Origin: Polyporus tsugae
Lineage: Eukaryota > Basidiomycota > Agaricomycetes > Polyporales > Polyporaceae
DNA: 64,000 bases
Assembly: GCA_024305745.1 (NCBI GenBank)
Contig: JAHRBS010000004.1
Span: 5,456,001 to 5,520,000 of the forward strand
Direction of reading: 5' to 3'
Positions 24,176 through 36,463 of the stretch are shown here, in pieces (positions within the stretch are counted from its first letter, which is position 1; the number at the start of each line of letters is the position of its first letter). A model generated the notes under the pieces. It ran no database searches and was not told where the DNA came from. It was given only the letters and a program-made list of their open reading frames with translations. The translations under genes and the position numbers were made by a program.

Positions 24176-25285
24176 TCATTTAGGAGTTGTTCGAAACTTA
24201 ATCATTGGAGGGACACCACTCTAGACACTTGTCTGACGTTCTTTCCAACTCTCTACGTATCGTAATTTGCTCGGACCATGGGCCGTTCGTCCCCTCTTTT
24301 GTGATCTACTCCACTGTCATTCGCTGTTAGTCCTTCCCGTTCAGAATCTCAGTCTGGAGACATACCGTGCCTGCCGCTTTCATCAAAAATCGTTGGACGT
24401 GTGAAGGCTTCCTCTCTACGAACCTCCCGTCCCCTGAGGCGGGATTATATGCGAATACAAGTCCCGAGTAGTCCACCTCGGCATATGGGTCTTCCAAAAC
24501 CTCCTCACGTGGTTCCACAGAGCGGATGACGCTGTTCCATGGCACCCTTAGCGTATCGGGAACTGTGCTGTGGCAAATGTCAATGCTACCTTGGGCATTG
24601 AGACTGCTTATAAGAGGTTTGGATAGATAATTATACATAGTGTCCGAGAAATCAGCGAGTCAAATCAGTACTAGAATAGTTTCCACATCAATTTGATAGG
24701 CACTAACAGGTTGGGGTACACCTCTTCCAGTTGACCTAGCCCTGGAATGTTGCTAGGGAAATCATTCGCATCATCGAATTGACCCAGTCCTGGAATGCCG
24801 TCAGGAACGGGATTGTGAGTGTCTTGCTCGTGGGCTCATTCGTTGCGTTTGTGCTGCGAGCGAGGAAGAGCGCTGGTGGTGGCGTGCTTGTCCTTGGTTG
24901 GGGCCATCGCACTAGTCATAGGAGCCAGGGACTCTAGAGTCCGAGCGCAGACTCGGACTGCTCCGTTGGTGTCAACCCCGAAGCTCTCGTCCGACTCTTC
25001 GTGACTCCTGCTTTCAGCCGGACGCGAGGATTCGCAGCTCGTGGCCGTGTTGGTATGCCTTCGATGGCTGCTTGTCAACGACTGCCCTGGGGCAGCATCT
25101 GAGTCGCACAGCAAAAGGTTTCCAGATGGTGTAATGTAGTGTGATGGCCAAGGGGAACGGGGGTTGTAACCGTCGGGATAGCCAAGGATGACTGCATTAC
25201 ATCGCCAGAGACGACTACGCAGTCGGAGGGAAGCGGCGTCCTTTGGTCTCCTCGAAGCCAGGGGTGTTGATGGGTTGGTAGACAT
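24176..25285 (-). pseudogene. Hypothetical gene with IPGLGQ repeats (arm 1 copy)
   Basis: Mirror copy of 48111-49220, described there in full. From ATG 25285 the frame encodes a basic, Ser-rich start (SRRPKDAASLRLRSRLWRC), an in-frame TGA at the position corresponding to 48558-48560, two IPGLGQ repeats, then further exons ending ...MIKFRTTPK before TGA 24178-24176. The coding sequence of the two copies is the same in every exon I compared. Confidence 0.5.
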
Positions 25286-25529
25286 TGGAAACGCCCGCAC
25301 GTATGATAGAGGAGGAGGTGGTTAGCTAGGTGCGATTGTCAGCCTTTATGCTGTTGCGAGCACACGTGACTGCGCCGGCCTGATTCCACCCACTACCGCG
25401 TGTTAGGTCCTGGTCATTGGAGGGCATGGGTTCACCCTATTTGTGATTGGTCTATGAGGCGGTGATTTCAGTTCACAGCCATGATGATCGACAGCCATCT
25501 CCTAACACCTGCAGCGAGCAGGTTCAATT

Positions 25530-27004
25530 TCAGAAAGTGTAGCCATACACGTATACAGCAACACCCCCGCACGACACGATGACGCCGAATGTCTGTCCGT
25601 CTTGCGACATTGCGAACACTGCCTTGTCCAACCTGCGCACACACTAGTCTGTCAGCCACCACCCGCACACCACAACACAAGAACGAACTTACTCGATGTA
25701 CGCGCGGATGCCCATCACGACCTCGTGCAACGCCTTCCTCGTGAGCGAGTCGTCGAACGTCGCTGCCGGGTCCGCGAGGACGGACCAAGAGCCGCAGAAC
25801 ACAACCGCTGCCTCTCTAGCACGCTGAACAGCACGACCCGCGGCCCGTTCCCCTCCCTCCTCCGCTTCCTTTTATCCTTCTCAGCCGTCACGTACTTCCT
25901 GCGCGGTGCTGCATCCGTGCCTTCAACTCTGTTGCCTTCTGTATTCCGTTCGTCACCGGCGCTGGTCGCGCTCGACGCTTTGGCGCCACGGGGACGCAGA
26001 ACATGCGCGGGGCCGCCACTGCATCGCCTTCGTGTCCAGGTAGTGCGACGGCGGCCGGCGGCTGGCAACTCGGTGCAGATGTCGTCGGCGTCGAGGCTGC
26101 CGCCGCCAGCTTGGGGTTGATGTTGCTCTGTCGGGGCATCCGGATGAACCAGACTCTCCTAGGCCAGGGTGGGGTTGGGGATGCTAAGGTTCCGGGTGTG
26201 GCTACCCTTTCCCTGGTGCCACTGCGAACGCGTGCGGCGGCGGAAAGGGTCCGGCGCGTCGTCAATGTCCGGCCTTCACTGGCTCTATGGAGTCGACCGT
26301 GCGTGGGTTCAGGCGCGCTCTTCCACAGGGTGGGCTAGGGGTGGCGGCATAGTCCGTCATGATCGATGCGCTCGACGCAGGCAGGGCCCCTGAGAGGCTC
26401 GCTCGCCGACGTGCTACCACGGCGGCCGCGGCTTCGCCCTGGATATAGCCTTGTTCTTGCTGCCCAGGGGTCAACCACGCCGTTTTGCAAATGGGGTATC
26501 TGTGACATTCGTGGAGGGTCCAGGAGTTGGCGGTCGCACTCCAGAGGTGCCAACTGGAGTTGCACTTGTTGAAACCATGGGCAAAGGATGCTTACGGAGA
26601 CAACCAAGAGTCCACAGAAGCGTGAGCTATTGAGGCGGGCTTGAGGTAACGTGAGACCAGGCGCGCGAGGAGCTTGGAGAACGTCCGGATGGCTCGAGCG
26701 CGATGGGGCAGGCAGCGGCATGTCTGTGGGTGGGGAAAGCCTGGAAAGGGGAGTGTAACGCCCCGCGTCTGCCGTAAACGCTGGGTGTCATGCATGTCAT
26801 GGTTGGGTGGGGCATGTTCGGGTCAGGAGAGGGTACGTCGGCAACTTGAGGAGTGAGGGAACGCACCTTGGGGGTCGGGGAGTCACATCCGGCGTATATC
26901 CCTCTGCTGCCTGGGGTCTTCGAAACTCGAGTAGCTGGGTCCAGTGTTAGCTGCGTGCTGCAGAGGCTCGAAGCTCGAAGTGAGTGCTTGGCTTATGGTC
27001 ATTG
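25530..27004 (-). pseudogene. AT-hook protein gene, decayed (arm 1 copy)
   Basis: Mirror copy of 46392-47866; see that entry for domains and stops. The nonsense codons, including the TGA that breaks the AT-hook, are shared by both copies and so predate the duplication. One CpG difference (26108) changes Ser/Gly only in an antisense frame. Confidence 0.5.
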
Positions 27005-27729
27005 TGGAGGATGGAGCTTGTGGAGAGGCGAAGGGAGACACGTACGGAACTTGCCGATACAGGTTACTAAGTGTTTCTCTCGCAGTCACGTGTCACGTGT
27101 TGTTAACGCGTACGAGCTCGGAGGTGTCTTCCCTCCCTCCATCCTTCCCTGCTTCCCCTCCATCCTTCCCTGCTTCCCCACCCGTCTTCAACCCCATCAT
27201 CCGATCGTATTGGCAAGATGTTCGAGAGACATAGGACATTTGGCAGGCCTGGATGGGCTGTTTTTTTTTCATGTAAGTCATGTACTGTCGGGGATTCTCG
27301 TGGATTCGAGTTGTGGGAGGGGGGACGCGTCGTGTAACATGCTCACCACACATCCCGGTGGCTGGCGAGATGCTTCGCGAATGCCCTCCATCATTCTCAA
27401 AGATCTCCCGAGGTAACCATAACCTGTTGCAGGATGTTACGCGTTGCTCTCCCAAAATGGCGCGCTAATTGACACTTCGTCAGTCTGCGAGACCTTGCGC
27501 AGCTGTCCCTCCCAACGTTTTCAAGGATCCTACCAGGTGCAGCCTCTCATCCGTTTGCAGCGATGAATGGGCATTGTTACGTTAGAGAACGGTGTGTCTC
27601 ACTAGAGGAACGTGATATTGGAGGAATATGCCATTGCAGTGACCCAAGAGATGGACGCTGCCCCGATTGAGCCGATTCATTTCAAGGGCCACTCCCATGA
27701 TATTTCATAGTCTTATGTTTTACTTCCTT

Positions 27730-27930
27730 CTAAGCCCTCTTCGCTCCAGGCTCCTCGTTAACAGGCAGACGGGCAGTGGTTGTGCAGAATCCGGTGGCCA
27801 CCAGGATATACAGGGTCCGGAGGACAGCTGCCTGCCTGTTGACACTGTCCGCTAGCCTAGGAATGGTCACGCTAACCTGCACAGCGACGAACGCATCCAT
27901 GCTCGAGTACGGGTCTACCGTGTAGCACAT
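27730..27930 (-). CDS. Short hypothetical ORF (arm 1 copy)
   Basis: A 66-residue frame beginning MCYTVDPYSSMDAFVAVQVS with a hydrophobic stretch (AAVLRTLYILVATGFCTTTA) that could be one membrane segment. It is identical to its twin at 45466-45666. No homology is recognised, and it may be a chance frame or an exon of a larger gene. Confidence 0.25.
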   Translation of the reverse strand: MCYTVDPYSSMDAFVAVQVSVTIPRLADSVNRQAAVLRTLYILVATGFCTTTARLPVNEEPGAKRA

Positions 27931-28562
27931 CTATCGCCGCCTCCACCTCACGTTCGTCCCTGTCAAGGTCGAGTCTAACCTCTTAAATAAATAAAATACG
28001 CCTTACTCGGCCCTTGCACGTCGCTGCGCGGTGACGTAGCATGGTCCATGGAGAGCCACCCCATGCCTGCGAATCTCGGGCACACCTCCCCCCATCGAAG
28101 GGTGCGCGGTCTCGAGGTTGGCGGTCGCAACGGTCGAGACGCGCACCTTAGGACCCGCGGTCGTGGCGTACATCGGGGGGGGGGGAGGAGAGAGGTGTCA
28201 CCTGCGGAGAGGCTGGGGAGGAGGTGGATGAAGGCGGTCATCTGTGAGTGCGGGGAGGGTTAGTAGAGGTACCGGTTAAAGCGGTAGAGAGGTGGGAGGG
28301 GTTTTGGCGAGGATGGGCATAGAAGAGGTATCATGTGCCCACTTGTCATTCGAGCCCGGCTTCGCCTTTCAATTCCTTGTCGCTAGACCGTATTGTTGGA
28401 CGGTCCGGTATGGATTGGCGGTGGGGGCGGCTGGACGAGCGGACCCAGATTCAAGCCCAGTCGCGCTGGACCGCGTGGTTACACACATATATACTTAATC
28501 CCCACCATGTTCCATCCCTCAACTTCAACACTCAACCCCCATTGCATATCGCCAGTGGTTCA

Positions 28563-30757
28563 ATGGATCACCTAGGACGCTGGCCCGACGCCGGCCAGCC
28601 ACCTTGCCAATTCCTCTCTAACGGGAGCCCGAGGCTTCAATCATGTCGTGCGGCGCACTTTGCGCCCGCATACTCTTCGCACTACTCTTCACGGCCCCTA
28701 TATCCTCCTTCCTATGCGCCTCAAAGTGTCAATGTGACAACGCAGTCGTCTGGCCCTCTAATAAGCTCTGCCATTTAAGGACATGTGTTCACACAGCCTG
28801 TTCCCACCACGCAATTGCCCCTTCGGTCTGCGGAGTATCAACAGAATATATTTGGAATTCAGGGCCGCAAGGAATCTCGCGCGGAACCGTGTTGTGCCCC
28901 ATTCCAGCATGAACCCTTTCCGGAGCCACTTGCTCCACAGCGCATCCAGCCTGAACTCCATGCACCTGATCATGAATCTTCGAGGCCAAACCCTACTTTC
29001 CAAAGAGATCTATCACCGACCCCCGTCAAGCGTGTATGTATCGTGCTAGCCATTTATCCATGGTTAGAAGCTTAGTGTGTTTGATAGAGGAGGAAGAACC
29101 GCAGTGCTGTTGACCATTTACGAAGTGCCATAATTGAGCACCGCGCGGAAACAGCTTCCGAAACGCCAGCGCATCATAATACAGTGAGCCCATTTCCAGC
29201 AAATTTTGATTCAGCTCCATTTGACAATACATAGCAGTTGGGGACTAACGTGCTGTATACTGTGAATTTGTTTGATGGCCAACCTTCGACATACACTAAC
29301 CGAATTGTTCACAGGGGTACGACGGACCAGAATTCGCACTTTACACAACATTCCCATACGGACTTATCGGTGTCGTCCGCGATCTTGAGATAAAAGCCGT
29401 CATACCGGGATGGCATGAGGTCGTGATTTCCGGAATGGTGCTGATTGCTTGTGTCGAAGATATTGTGAGTCACAAGTGGAGGATTTCGGATTTCGGATGT
29501 AGCTCAACCCGTTTCCGTAGCGTCACCACTATCAAAAGCAGCGGCCCGCACAGGAAATTTGTGATCTGCCCCGTAAAGAATGGTTGAACGACTGGTTGCT
29601 CTTACAGCCGAAGTCAAGGCATACAGATATTCCGCTCAGCCAGTTGACAGGACCAGAGTGCTTGCGACGTCCATCATCCACTTCGGCTTATGATTGGGCC
29701 TTGGTGTGGACGATCATCAGGCATGTTGTATTCAACATGCTTTTTGGATTAAAGTCATGCTGCCCACACAATCCTTCCAAGTCCCAGCTTACTTGGACCA
29801 TGTCACCCCAATCCTGGATGTCGTGGCTGAACAACGCTATCTGGGCATTTCAAGAACTTACACGACTGTGGGTGATCATGTCTCTACTCCCTGCATGCCT
29901 CTGACGTCATATCTGAAGCACGGATACTAGCGAGGGTGTTATCGTAGCAATTGTCATCCAGGATGCTCTACACTCTGTGCCCATGAACCAACAGTCCATA
30001 AATAATACGGTCCAGGACCAGCAGTCGAATAAAACTGCAGTGCCGACCCATTGGCAGGAGCCGAATAGGAGCACAACTAGCTACGTCCGGCAGATGGGTG
30101 ACTCCACTACTTCAAACGTAGGGACGGCGATTCGGCACGTACCTCGGAGTGTTATGACACCAAGAGGGATCAAACGTACATTTGACGAAATGACAGAGCA
30201 AGCGTCAACGATCACCAGACCCATCCATGAGCATCGCAAACATCCAAAGCTCCAGTGAGTATACCTTTGTCCTCTGTTGAAAGAAGGACTATTTACCATT
30301 CAGCTTCAGGAACTACGCAACGGGGGTTTTTACAATGGATATGGAACCAGTCTATGGGCCTCATGATAGCACTGCGTACTCTCAGGATACGGACCTCATT
30401 CACTTGGGAAGCACAGATGAATGGGAATAAATATGTAGAAGAGCTGCCCTACAGTTTTACAATGACCCCTCACAAGGCCTGAACCCAGATATTGCCAGGT
30501 TGAGCATACGACTTGCGAGCAATGTTAACGTCGAGTTGCGAGCAATGTTAACGTCGAGTTGCGACCAGCGTGCCGCGCCCCGGGCGCGCTCATTCTGTAC
30601 TAGCGTCTACCGTCTACGAGCCTTATCTGCTCGAATACCCGTTGGATCCCCGGAGCCGGGAGCGCGGGAGCACTCAGGCGAGCCCCAAGCAAACCTTGGG
30701 CAAAACTTGTCCTCCATGTATCCCCACAGATCCGAACTCCCGTTGCACTGCTGACCG
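28563..30757 (+). pseudogene. Ser/Pro-rich disordered protein gene, several C-to-T stops
   Basis: From ATG 28563 (MDHLGRWPDAGQPPCQ) a low-complexity, Pro/Ser/His/Gln-rich protein is encoded. Two introns splice in phase: 29034-29087 (54 bases), joining VKR to RRKNRSAVDHLRS and making a basic nuclear-localisation-like patch, and 30255-30303 (49 bases), joining HPKL to FRNYATGVFTMDMEPV. In-frame stops interrupt it: TAA 28776-28778, TAG about 29230, and TAA 30428-30430, each one C-to-T step from a Gln codon. Conserved-looking stretches include TPRGIKRTFDEMTEQ and ALQFYNDPSQGLNPDIARL. A 23-bp tandem duplication at 30513 shifts the frame near the end. Composition suggests a nuclear regulatory or transposon-accessory protein, but no family is recognised. 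It begins 260 bases inside the inner edge of arm 1. Confidence 0.5.
30513..30558. repeat. 23-bp tandem duplication
   Basis: Two exact copies of a 23-bp unit beginning TTGCGAGCAATG (30513-30535 and 30536-30558), followed by the first six bases of a third. As 23 is not a multiple of three it shifts the reading frame of the surrounding gene. Confidence 0.85.
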
Positions 30758-30850
30758 TTGCACTGCTGATGGTGTGAAATCAGGTGAGTAACAGCGAGAT
30801 CTCGTGGACACTTTCATGACCAGACGGATGGATGAAGGTGCCAGTTGAAT

Positions 30851-31134
30851 AGGGGTGCTCAATTCTCGTCGCTCGCTCATTTTGTCACGTGCCTAAAGAG
30901 CGCCTATGGGTTGGCGCGGGAATCCTGGCTCGAGTCGACGGGAAGACCGAATTTATGTATCTCGGGCATCCTCCCACCGATTTTGTTCAAACTTCGCAGG
31001 GATTCACAGAATAATGTATGCGAGCTAGTGGCAGGCTTTGGCAGCGTTAGCACGATATGCAAAGTTGAGGCGCTCCGTGGGGAGACCCTGAGGCGCCCAA
31101 TGAAATGAGCGAGCGACGAGAATTGAGCACCCCT
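30851..31134. mobile_element. MITE with perfect 32-bp terminal inverted repeats
   Basis: 30851-30882 (starting AGGGGTGCTCAATTCTC) is the exact reverse complement of 31103-31134. The 284-bp element has no coding capacity. It is flanked by AAT on both sides, so a 3-bp target duplication (PIF/Harbinger-like) is possible. If the ends are instead TAGGGGTG...CACCCCTA the termini resemble hAT elements, but no 8-bp direct repeat is present. No larger relative of this element is seen in the window. Confidence 0.85.
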
Positions 31135-32705
31135 AATGGGGAGGTTTCAAGAGTAATTTTGGATGCGCGCATTGAGCTTCAAATGCGGCCTACAACGCAC
31201 ACAAGGTTGCTGCCACATTCACTCGTTCTTCCGGTTAGATATGCTCTTATATACAAGTAACACGCCAGGAATAACACTACCCTACAGCTAGAATAGCAAT
31301 GCGATCACCTTGAACTTGGGCGAGGCGCAAGGCCAACGCCTCACCCGCTCAATCCGATGACAACATTAGTGCAATACCGAGTCGCTCCTCTGGAGAAACA
31401 CTTCTCGGACGTTGGGGCAGGTGAGGAGGTATGCAGAGCGAGTGAGCGCACCCATTTCTGCGTCTGTCTCACCCGAGCGGACACAATGGTCCCCGCTGAG
31501 CGGTGAGGAGGATGGCAGGCAAACAGAGGAGAACAGAGGGTCGACGTGTCAACCATCCGCACTAGCCGAGCGCGACGGTCACCGTTTGCCCCGAGGAAGG
31601 GAGCTTCTGGGTGGCGCAGGTTCGCAGGCCGTTCGCATGCATGCTGTCTTCCGAGAGCGCGAAGAGCTGCCACAGTAGCATAGCTGCGGGGAATGGAGTG
31701 AGATCGTCGACCGCTCCGCCCCACTTCGTCAACTAGGAACCAGTGGACGATGTGAGTGTGGACAGCAATCACGGCGCCGACCGCATCCTTGGTCACGTTC
31801 GAGACCAAGAGGGCCATGGGGCAGGAGCGCCTTCTTCTCGAAATCGACGGCGACAGGCGGGGTGTGTCTTCAGGTCGAGAGGCGCGGCCGCCACACTTGA
31901 TGCAGAATGTCGAGTGTGACAACTTCCCGATTGGGTGCCCGGTTTGTCACATCCTTGCCGCCCTCGCCTCGCAGCAGCTACACAAGGGCGTGGAACGAGG
32001 CACTTCCTTGATGACGCCTGCAAGCAAGAGCTGCGACACAGCGAGGTTGAAGGGTACTGCGTGAGCTGGTGCTCAACCGCGGCTCTCAGAACCCTCGAGA
32101 TCGACTATGGATCCACCGTGCAACAGAGAGAAACATGGAGGCGCGAAGCACTTGTTGGACCCTTTCAAACGGTCGGATGCTCTGAAGGAGATGCCGTTGA
32201 GGACAGTCATACAGCGGGAGCGAGGTAGATCCACTTACATTGTGTATGAGACGGGTGGACGTCCTTCGTCGGTGACTAGTGCTCCAACCATTTATTCTAT
32301 TTACAGTATATAAACAGATGTTTACGTTTACATTTACCATTTAATCTACTCTGAAGAGTATTTGGGGGTAAACAGTTTTGTAAACAGTATGTAGAAAGAT
32401 GTTGCCCGAAACGGCACTCAACACCAGCATCATGGGTGTCTCACCTGGAGGCTGGTGGAGCCGCATCAACACAGTGACATTTACAACGTGCAGTGGCTGG
32501 CCGGCATCGTGCAATAGATCAGCTGAATCCTAAAGTCAGCAACTACATTGTAAATAGTACGCCGTAGGAGCCTGGTACAGATTTTACGATCCTGTGCATC
32601 CTGACCCATTTGTCCGCCGCCGACTTGGACTCGGAATAACGTTGCTCGTCCATCCCTTTTCTCCGCTGCGTCAAACCTTAGACATCTGCTTATTCAGCTG
32701 CTGCT
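31135..32705. other. Unrecognised region upstream of a transposase gene
   Basis: Open frames exist on the minus strand (31341-31922, with a Cys pair FCIKCGGRA) but lack support as exons. From 32265 to 32400 the DNA is AT-rich with repeated tttac/gtaaac words (ttacgtttacatttacc; ggtaaacagttttgtaaaca), which might be the 5' region of the following transposon. The sequence around 32640-32700, ending in a pyrimidine-rich run, may be the leader of the transposase gene. Confidence 0.3.
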
Positions 32706-35521
32706 ATGTCTACTACGGCTATTACTAAACACTCCGTCGTGACGATCGTGGCGGAGATCAAGCGGCTCAGCGCACAACTACCAAAAACAGTACCCATCGT
32801 GAAGAAAAATGGCAAGCTATACCAAACCCTTACGAACATCTCAGCCGGAGAGTCGAGTTGGGCAACGTTCAACCGACGCATGGATATCCTATATGGCGAG
32901 GACTGCCGTGATGCTTCAGGTCGTCTCCACAACATCCGACGGGGCGCATACGGACTCGATGCCGTCTGCACGTTCCTGAGCGAGTTTGTGGTTCTGTCCG
33001 ACGACGGGGCTCTGCCATATGATCTAGTCAAGCTCAAACTCGACCGGTTGTTGAAGGAACTTGTTTATCTTACCTCGGAGTATGTTCCTGCTGTTGTGAA
33101 TGGCATTCGAGAGCCGGAATGTTGACGTGTTCAACTATATTCACTTAACTAGCGTCTCTGAGGCCGCTACACCATCCACTTCCAACAATGACGAATCACG
33201 TACCTCCCAGCCTCTCAAGCTAAAGATTAAGCGACCTGCGTGAGTGCGTTTGCTTGGAAGTCCACAAAGATGTCAAATAAACTCACATAATGATGTTATC
33301 AGTGTCACGGCGGCGATCGCGGGCGGTGCGGCGCAGGCAAGCGCTCAGGGTTTGGGGGGCGACCTCCCTACAACCGCAGCGACTGACCCGTGGGATGCCA
33401 ATCCTACATCAAAAGAGGTATTGCGAGGTGCCCCGAGCACAGCTACGTCCAAAGGCTCGTCAGCGAAAGAGGGATCCGGCCTGACCGTGACCGGCAAGAA
33501 GCCGAAGGCGAAACGAGAGCTTCCGCTTGACAAGTATCTGAAACCTCGTGAACGTAAGTTATGAGTTCAGGACATATATTATATTCAGTACTTACATGTA
33601 CTGAATAGCTGCTCTGCTTCAAGATGACGAGCCCACGGACAGGACATATCAGCCACCGAAGAAGGCTCGTGAGGAACCAGCATCGCCGACCCGTATCTTT
33701 GGGCCAAATGGCGAGGAGATCATTAGTGACTCACAATCATCGAGCTGCGAGACGGAGGGGCCAGTGAGTAGTCTTGAGGCGTGCAGTGTTCATGTTGAAG
33801 GGTGCTATATTGCAAGTTCTGACGACTCCAGTGTAGGAGACAAGGAGTCCCATCCGAATCGGAGTGAAGAGAAAGGCAATCAAAATCAGTGATGCCACTC
33901 CTGAGAACTCCGCGTCGGAGATCGACGAGAAGGCGGACGCACCTCGAGCCGCACCGAAGGCATCAAAGTCGTCAAAGCCAGCGAAAGCACGCAAATCTGC
34001 GAACAGCAAGTATAAGCGTCCAGAGGTATTTTTTGGTTCAATGAAAACGGGTTATGATGTATCACTTACATACAACCTATACAGGGGTCGAGGAAGAGGG
34101 CGAAAGCGAAGGGAACTGCATCTGATGGTCTTGATGTCTCGTCAGGCGAGGAGTCCAATGGTAGGGGTGCTTTGCGGAACGTCGAAGCACGTGAGGCTGC
34201 GAAGGGAAGTAAGCGAGGTCCTCGGAATGAGAGCATTCGCCATTGGCACGATCCAGTGCCCGTGCGTACTAAGGAGGGCCCTAAATGGGAGTTTAAGTGC
34301 CTGCCATTGTTCATCGTAAGCGTCGATGAAATGCTTATTAATATCAATAACTCACCAGTTGCCGCTGTATAGAGTGCGGAGGTTCAAGCGCACCATTGAC
34401 GGCGCACAGGCATGTTTTGAGGACGAAACACCGCAGCCTGTGCTCGGCAACCTATCAACTCACACACGGGACAAGCATCCCAATGCCTTGGCGAACCAGA
34501 AGACTGAGGATCTTCCACAGGAAGACGCCCAGGCAAAGGTCGACCATGGGTACACGCTCAAGAGCGCACGGTTGATGGAGGGATATGTTCGGGATGGATT
34601 CCTAAACCCTGCATTAGAGCCCACTCAGAGGGGGTTTTATCGGGTTTTCGCAGCGTGGATTCTGGAGGATGACTTACCATTCACTCAGGGAGAGTCCTGG
34701 TCGCTCAAAAACCTGTTCAACTATCTCAAAGTCAAATTCGTGCTGCCATCAGACACCACCGTACGGAACGTGCTCACCAAAATCTTTGTGGACTTGCACG
34801 CCAAAGTTGTACGTGAATTCTCAGTAAGTTTGATACTCTACCGTGTACGCGCATTCCTAAGCCGAGATCTACTCACCTGAATCCAAACTGCAGAACGTCA
34901 AGTCCAAGATCGCTTTCGCGCATGATACGTGGACGAACCGGCAGATGATCTTCACATTTGCAGGGACCCTCGCAAACTTCATCGACGACGATTGGTGCTT
35001 GATCGAGCGCCTTGTCGACTTCTACCATATCCAAGATGATGAGCATAAAGGTCAGCAAGCAGCCAAAGCATTTGTCAAGTCCGCTGCAGGGCGCGGCGCA
35101 CTCGATAAGATAAGTAGAGGTCTTTGCTCATGCGACACTGGAGTTCTCCATCTTACAAATACACGACAGTCATTACTTCATTAGCCTCACCATGGACAAC
35201 GCATCAACGAATGATGTCCTTGCATGCACGCTCGGAATCCTGCTCGTCAAGCGCTACAAGATCCACTTCTCCCCACAGAATGGCCAGATCCGGTGCCTCG
35301 CTCACGTCGTGAACCTCGTTGTCCAGAAGATCCTCCATGAATTGTTCGAGGCCGACGACCCCGCCCTGCAGGACTATTACGAAATGTTCAATAAGCACTT
35401 ACCATTCCACTTTGATCCAGCCACCGATGAGGAGAACCAGCGCTTCAATGCTGAGGGCAAGGAGGAGCGCGCCAAGGCTGCACAGCAAACCGAGAATGAC
35501 ACCGATGATCAAGAGTCGTGA
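32706..35521 (+). pseudogene. hAT-like transposase with long disordered start, C-terminus missing
   Basis: ATG 32706 opens an exon (AITKHSVVTIVAEIKRLSAQ; 139 codons) followed by Lys/Ser/Pro-rich exons (KKPKAKRELPLDKYLKPRE; PKASKSSKPAKARKSANSKY) separated by short introns. From about 34230 a BED-like or related zinc-binding region is hinted (GPKWEFKCLPLF, then GNLSTHTRDKHP). Then come YFKFVLP-type sequence, the first catalytic region (KIAFAHDTWTNRQMIFTFAG, 34915) and the second (LTMDNASTNDVLACTLG, about 35190), with IRCLAHVVNLVVQKI after it. It stops at TGA 35521 in an acidic stretch, so the large C-terminal half, including the dimerisation block, is absent. hAT-type and BED-type transposases share this arrangement. 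Whether the N-terminal exons belong to the same gene is inferred from splice phase and spacing only. Confidence 0.65.
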
Positions 35522-36463
35522 CTGATGTCTATCAGGTCCAAGAGGTGCCCAACTTGGCTGATGGCCAAGTCATTCCAAACAAAGTCGACAATCCGCCTGC
35601 GAAGGGTCATTAGCTACATCATGGTTCGATGGCCTTGCGCCTGTTTCAAAGATGGGGGTCCCGGCTCCTGATGTGTGAACCTCACCAGTGAGCGAGCGAC
35701 CCCACGACCTGACGTGGTGCATGCTTAGGACCAAGGACAATTTGGAAACCGGAGACGTCCTCGAGCCAACGCTACTGCCCCAGATGTGTTCGAGCTCAAG
35801 GGAAAGTCGTAGAGAGAGGCTGAGCTTGATGGAGAGAGGGGTGGCGGTAGCATGGGTCAGATTGCGCCACACATCTCGGCTATCTCCGCCCGAGATTCCG
35901 AGGGGTGAGTCAGCGCTAATGTTGTCGCGCCCTTGACATGATTCCAGCCGGTTGAATTAGCTGACACTTCAAGCTTCAAGCTTCATTGCGCGCAGACTGC
36001 GCTTCCGATACGAGTGTTTGCATTAGCCTCAGCTTCACCGCTCGTCTGCGCGTGGTAAGGGGACGGCTTTTGCCCATGTTCGAGTCATTTTTGCTACTAG
36101 CTCACCGTTCGTCTGCCTTTAGTTCCATACCTTATTTCCTTTTAGCGGTGTGTATCTATAGTTTCACGCGACACACCCTAGTACCTACCCTCGGAAATTT
36201 CGGGGCCACACCGGCCCGGAGGTCCTACTCGCCAGGCTGCAGAGGCGATTAAATTTAAACACGGTAAAGCCGTCTACAGTACCTACACCGTGCTACACGG
36301 CATAAGGACAGGAGGACCTTCATTTGAACAAGTCAGAGTCATTGATATTCTGGGTCAACGTCGGGCCGTACTGATTTGGTACTGATGGTGAAGATGTAGT
36401 ATCGTGTCATGATGCAAGTAAAACACGTATGAAATACGACGGGAGCCACGAGGCACGTTATCA
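35522..36463. other. Intergenic, nothing recognised
   Basis: Between the truncated transposase and the BTB gene no coding exon is supported. A small direct repeat (cttcaagcttcaagcttca, about 35968-35986) is present. The part next to 36464 should hold the BTB gene's 3' untranslated region. Confidence 0.35.

Larger units (their letters stand above)
23450..28300. repeat. Inverted duplication, arm 1
   Basis: The reverse complement of this 4851-bp segment is nearly identical to 45096-49946; paired coordinates sum to 73396 throughout, so there is no net insertion or deletion. Identity stops sharply at 23450 (outer edge) and 28300 (inner edge). I found nine single-base differences (near 23590, 23603, 23690, 23785, 23940, 23963, 24019, 25377 and 26108), all transitions at CpG in one or the other copy. 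The ends show no terminal inverted repeats or target duplications, so the arms look like a segmental duplication rather than two transposon copies. Confidence 0.95.

Noticed and set aside
26003..26338. Plus-strand Ala/Gly-rich frame in arm 1
   Set aside because: It is antisense to the better supported AT-hook gene exons and arises from GC-rich codons.
23450..28300. Arms as two copies of one transposon in opposite orientation
   Set aside because: The arm ends have neither inverted nor direct terminal repeats, flanks show no target duplication, and the content is several unrelated gene remnants.
23450..28300. Arm ends as Helitron termini
   Set aside because: No TC start, no CTRR end with a preceding hairpin, and no A/T insertion site at either edge.
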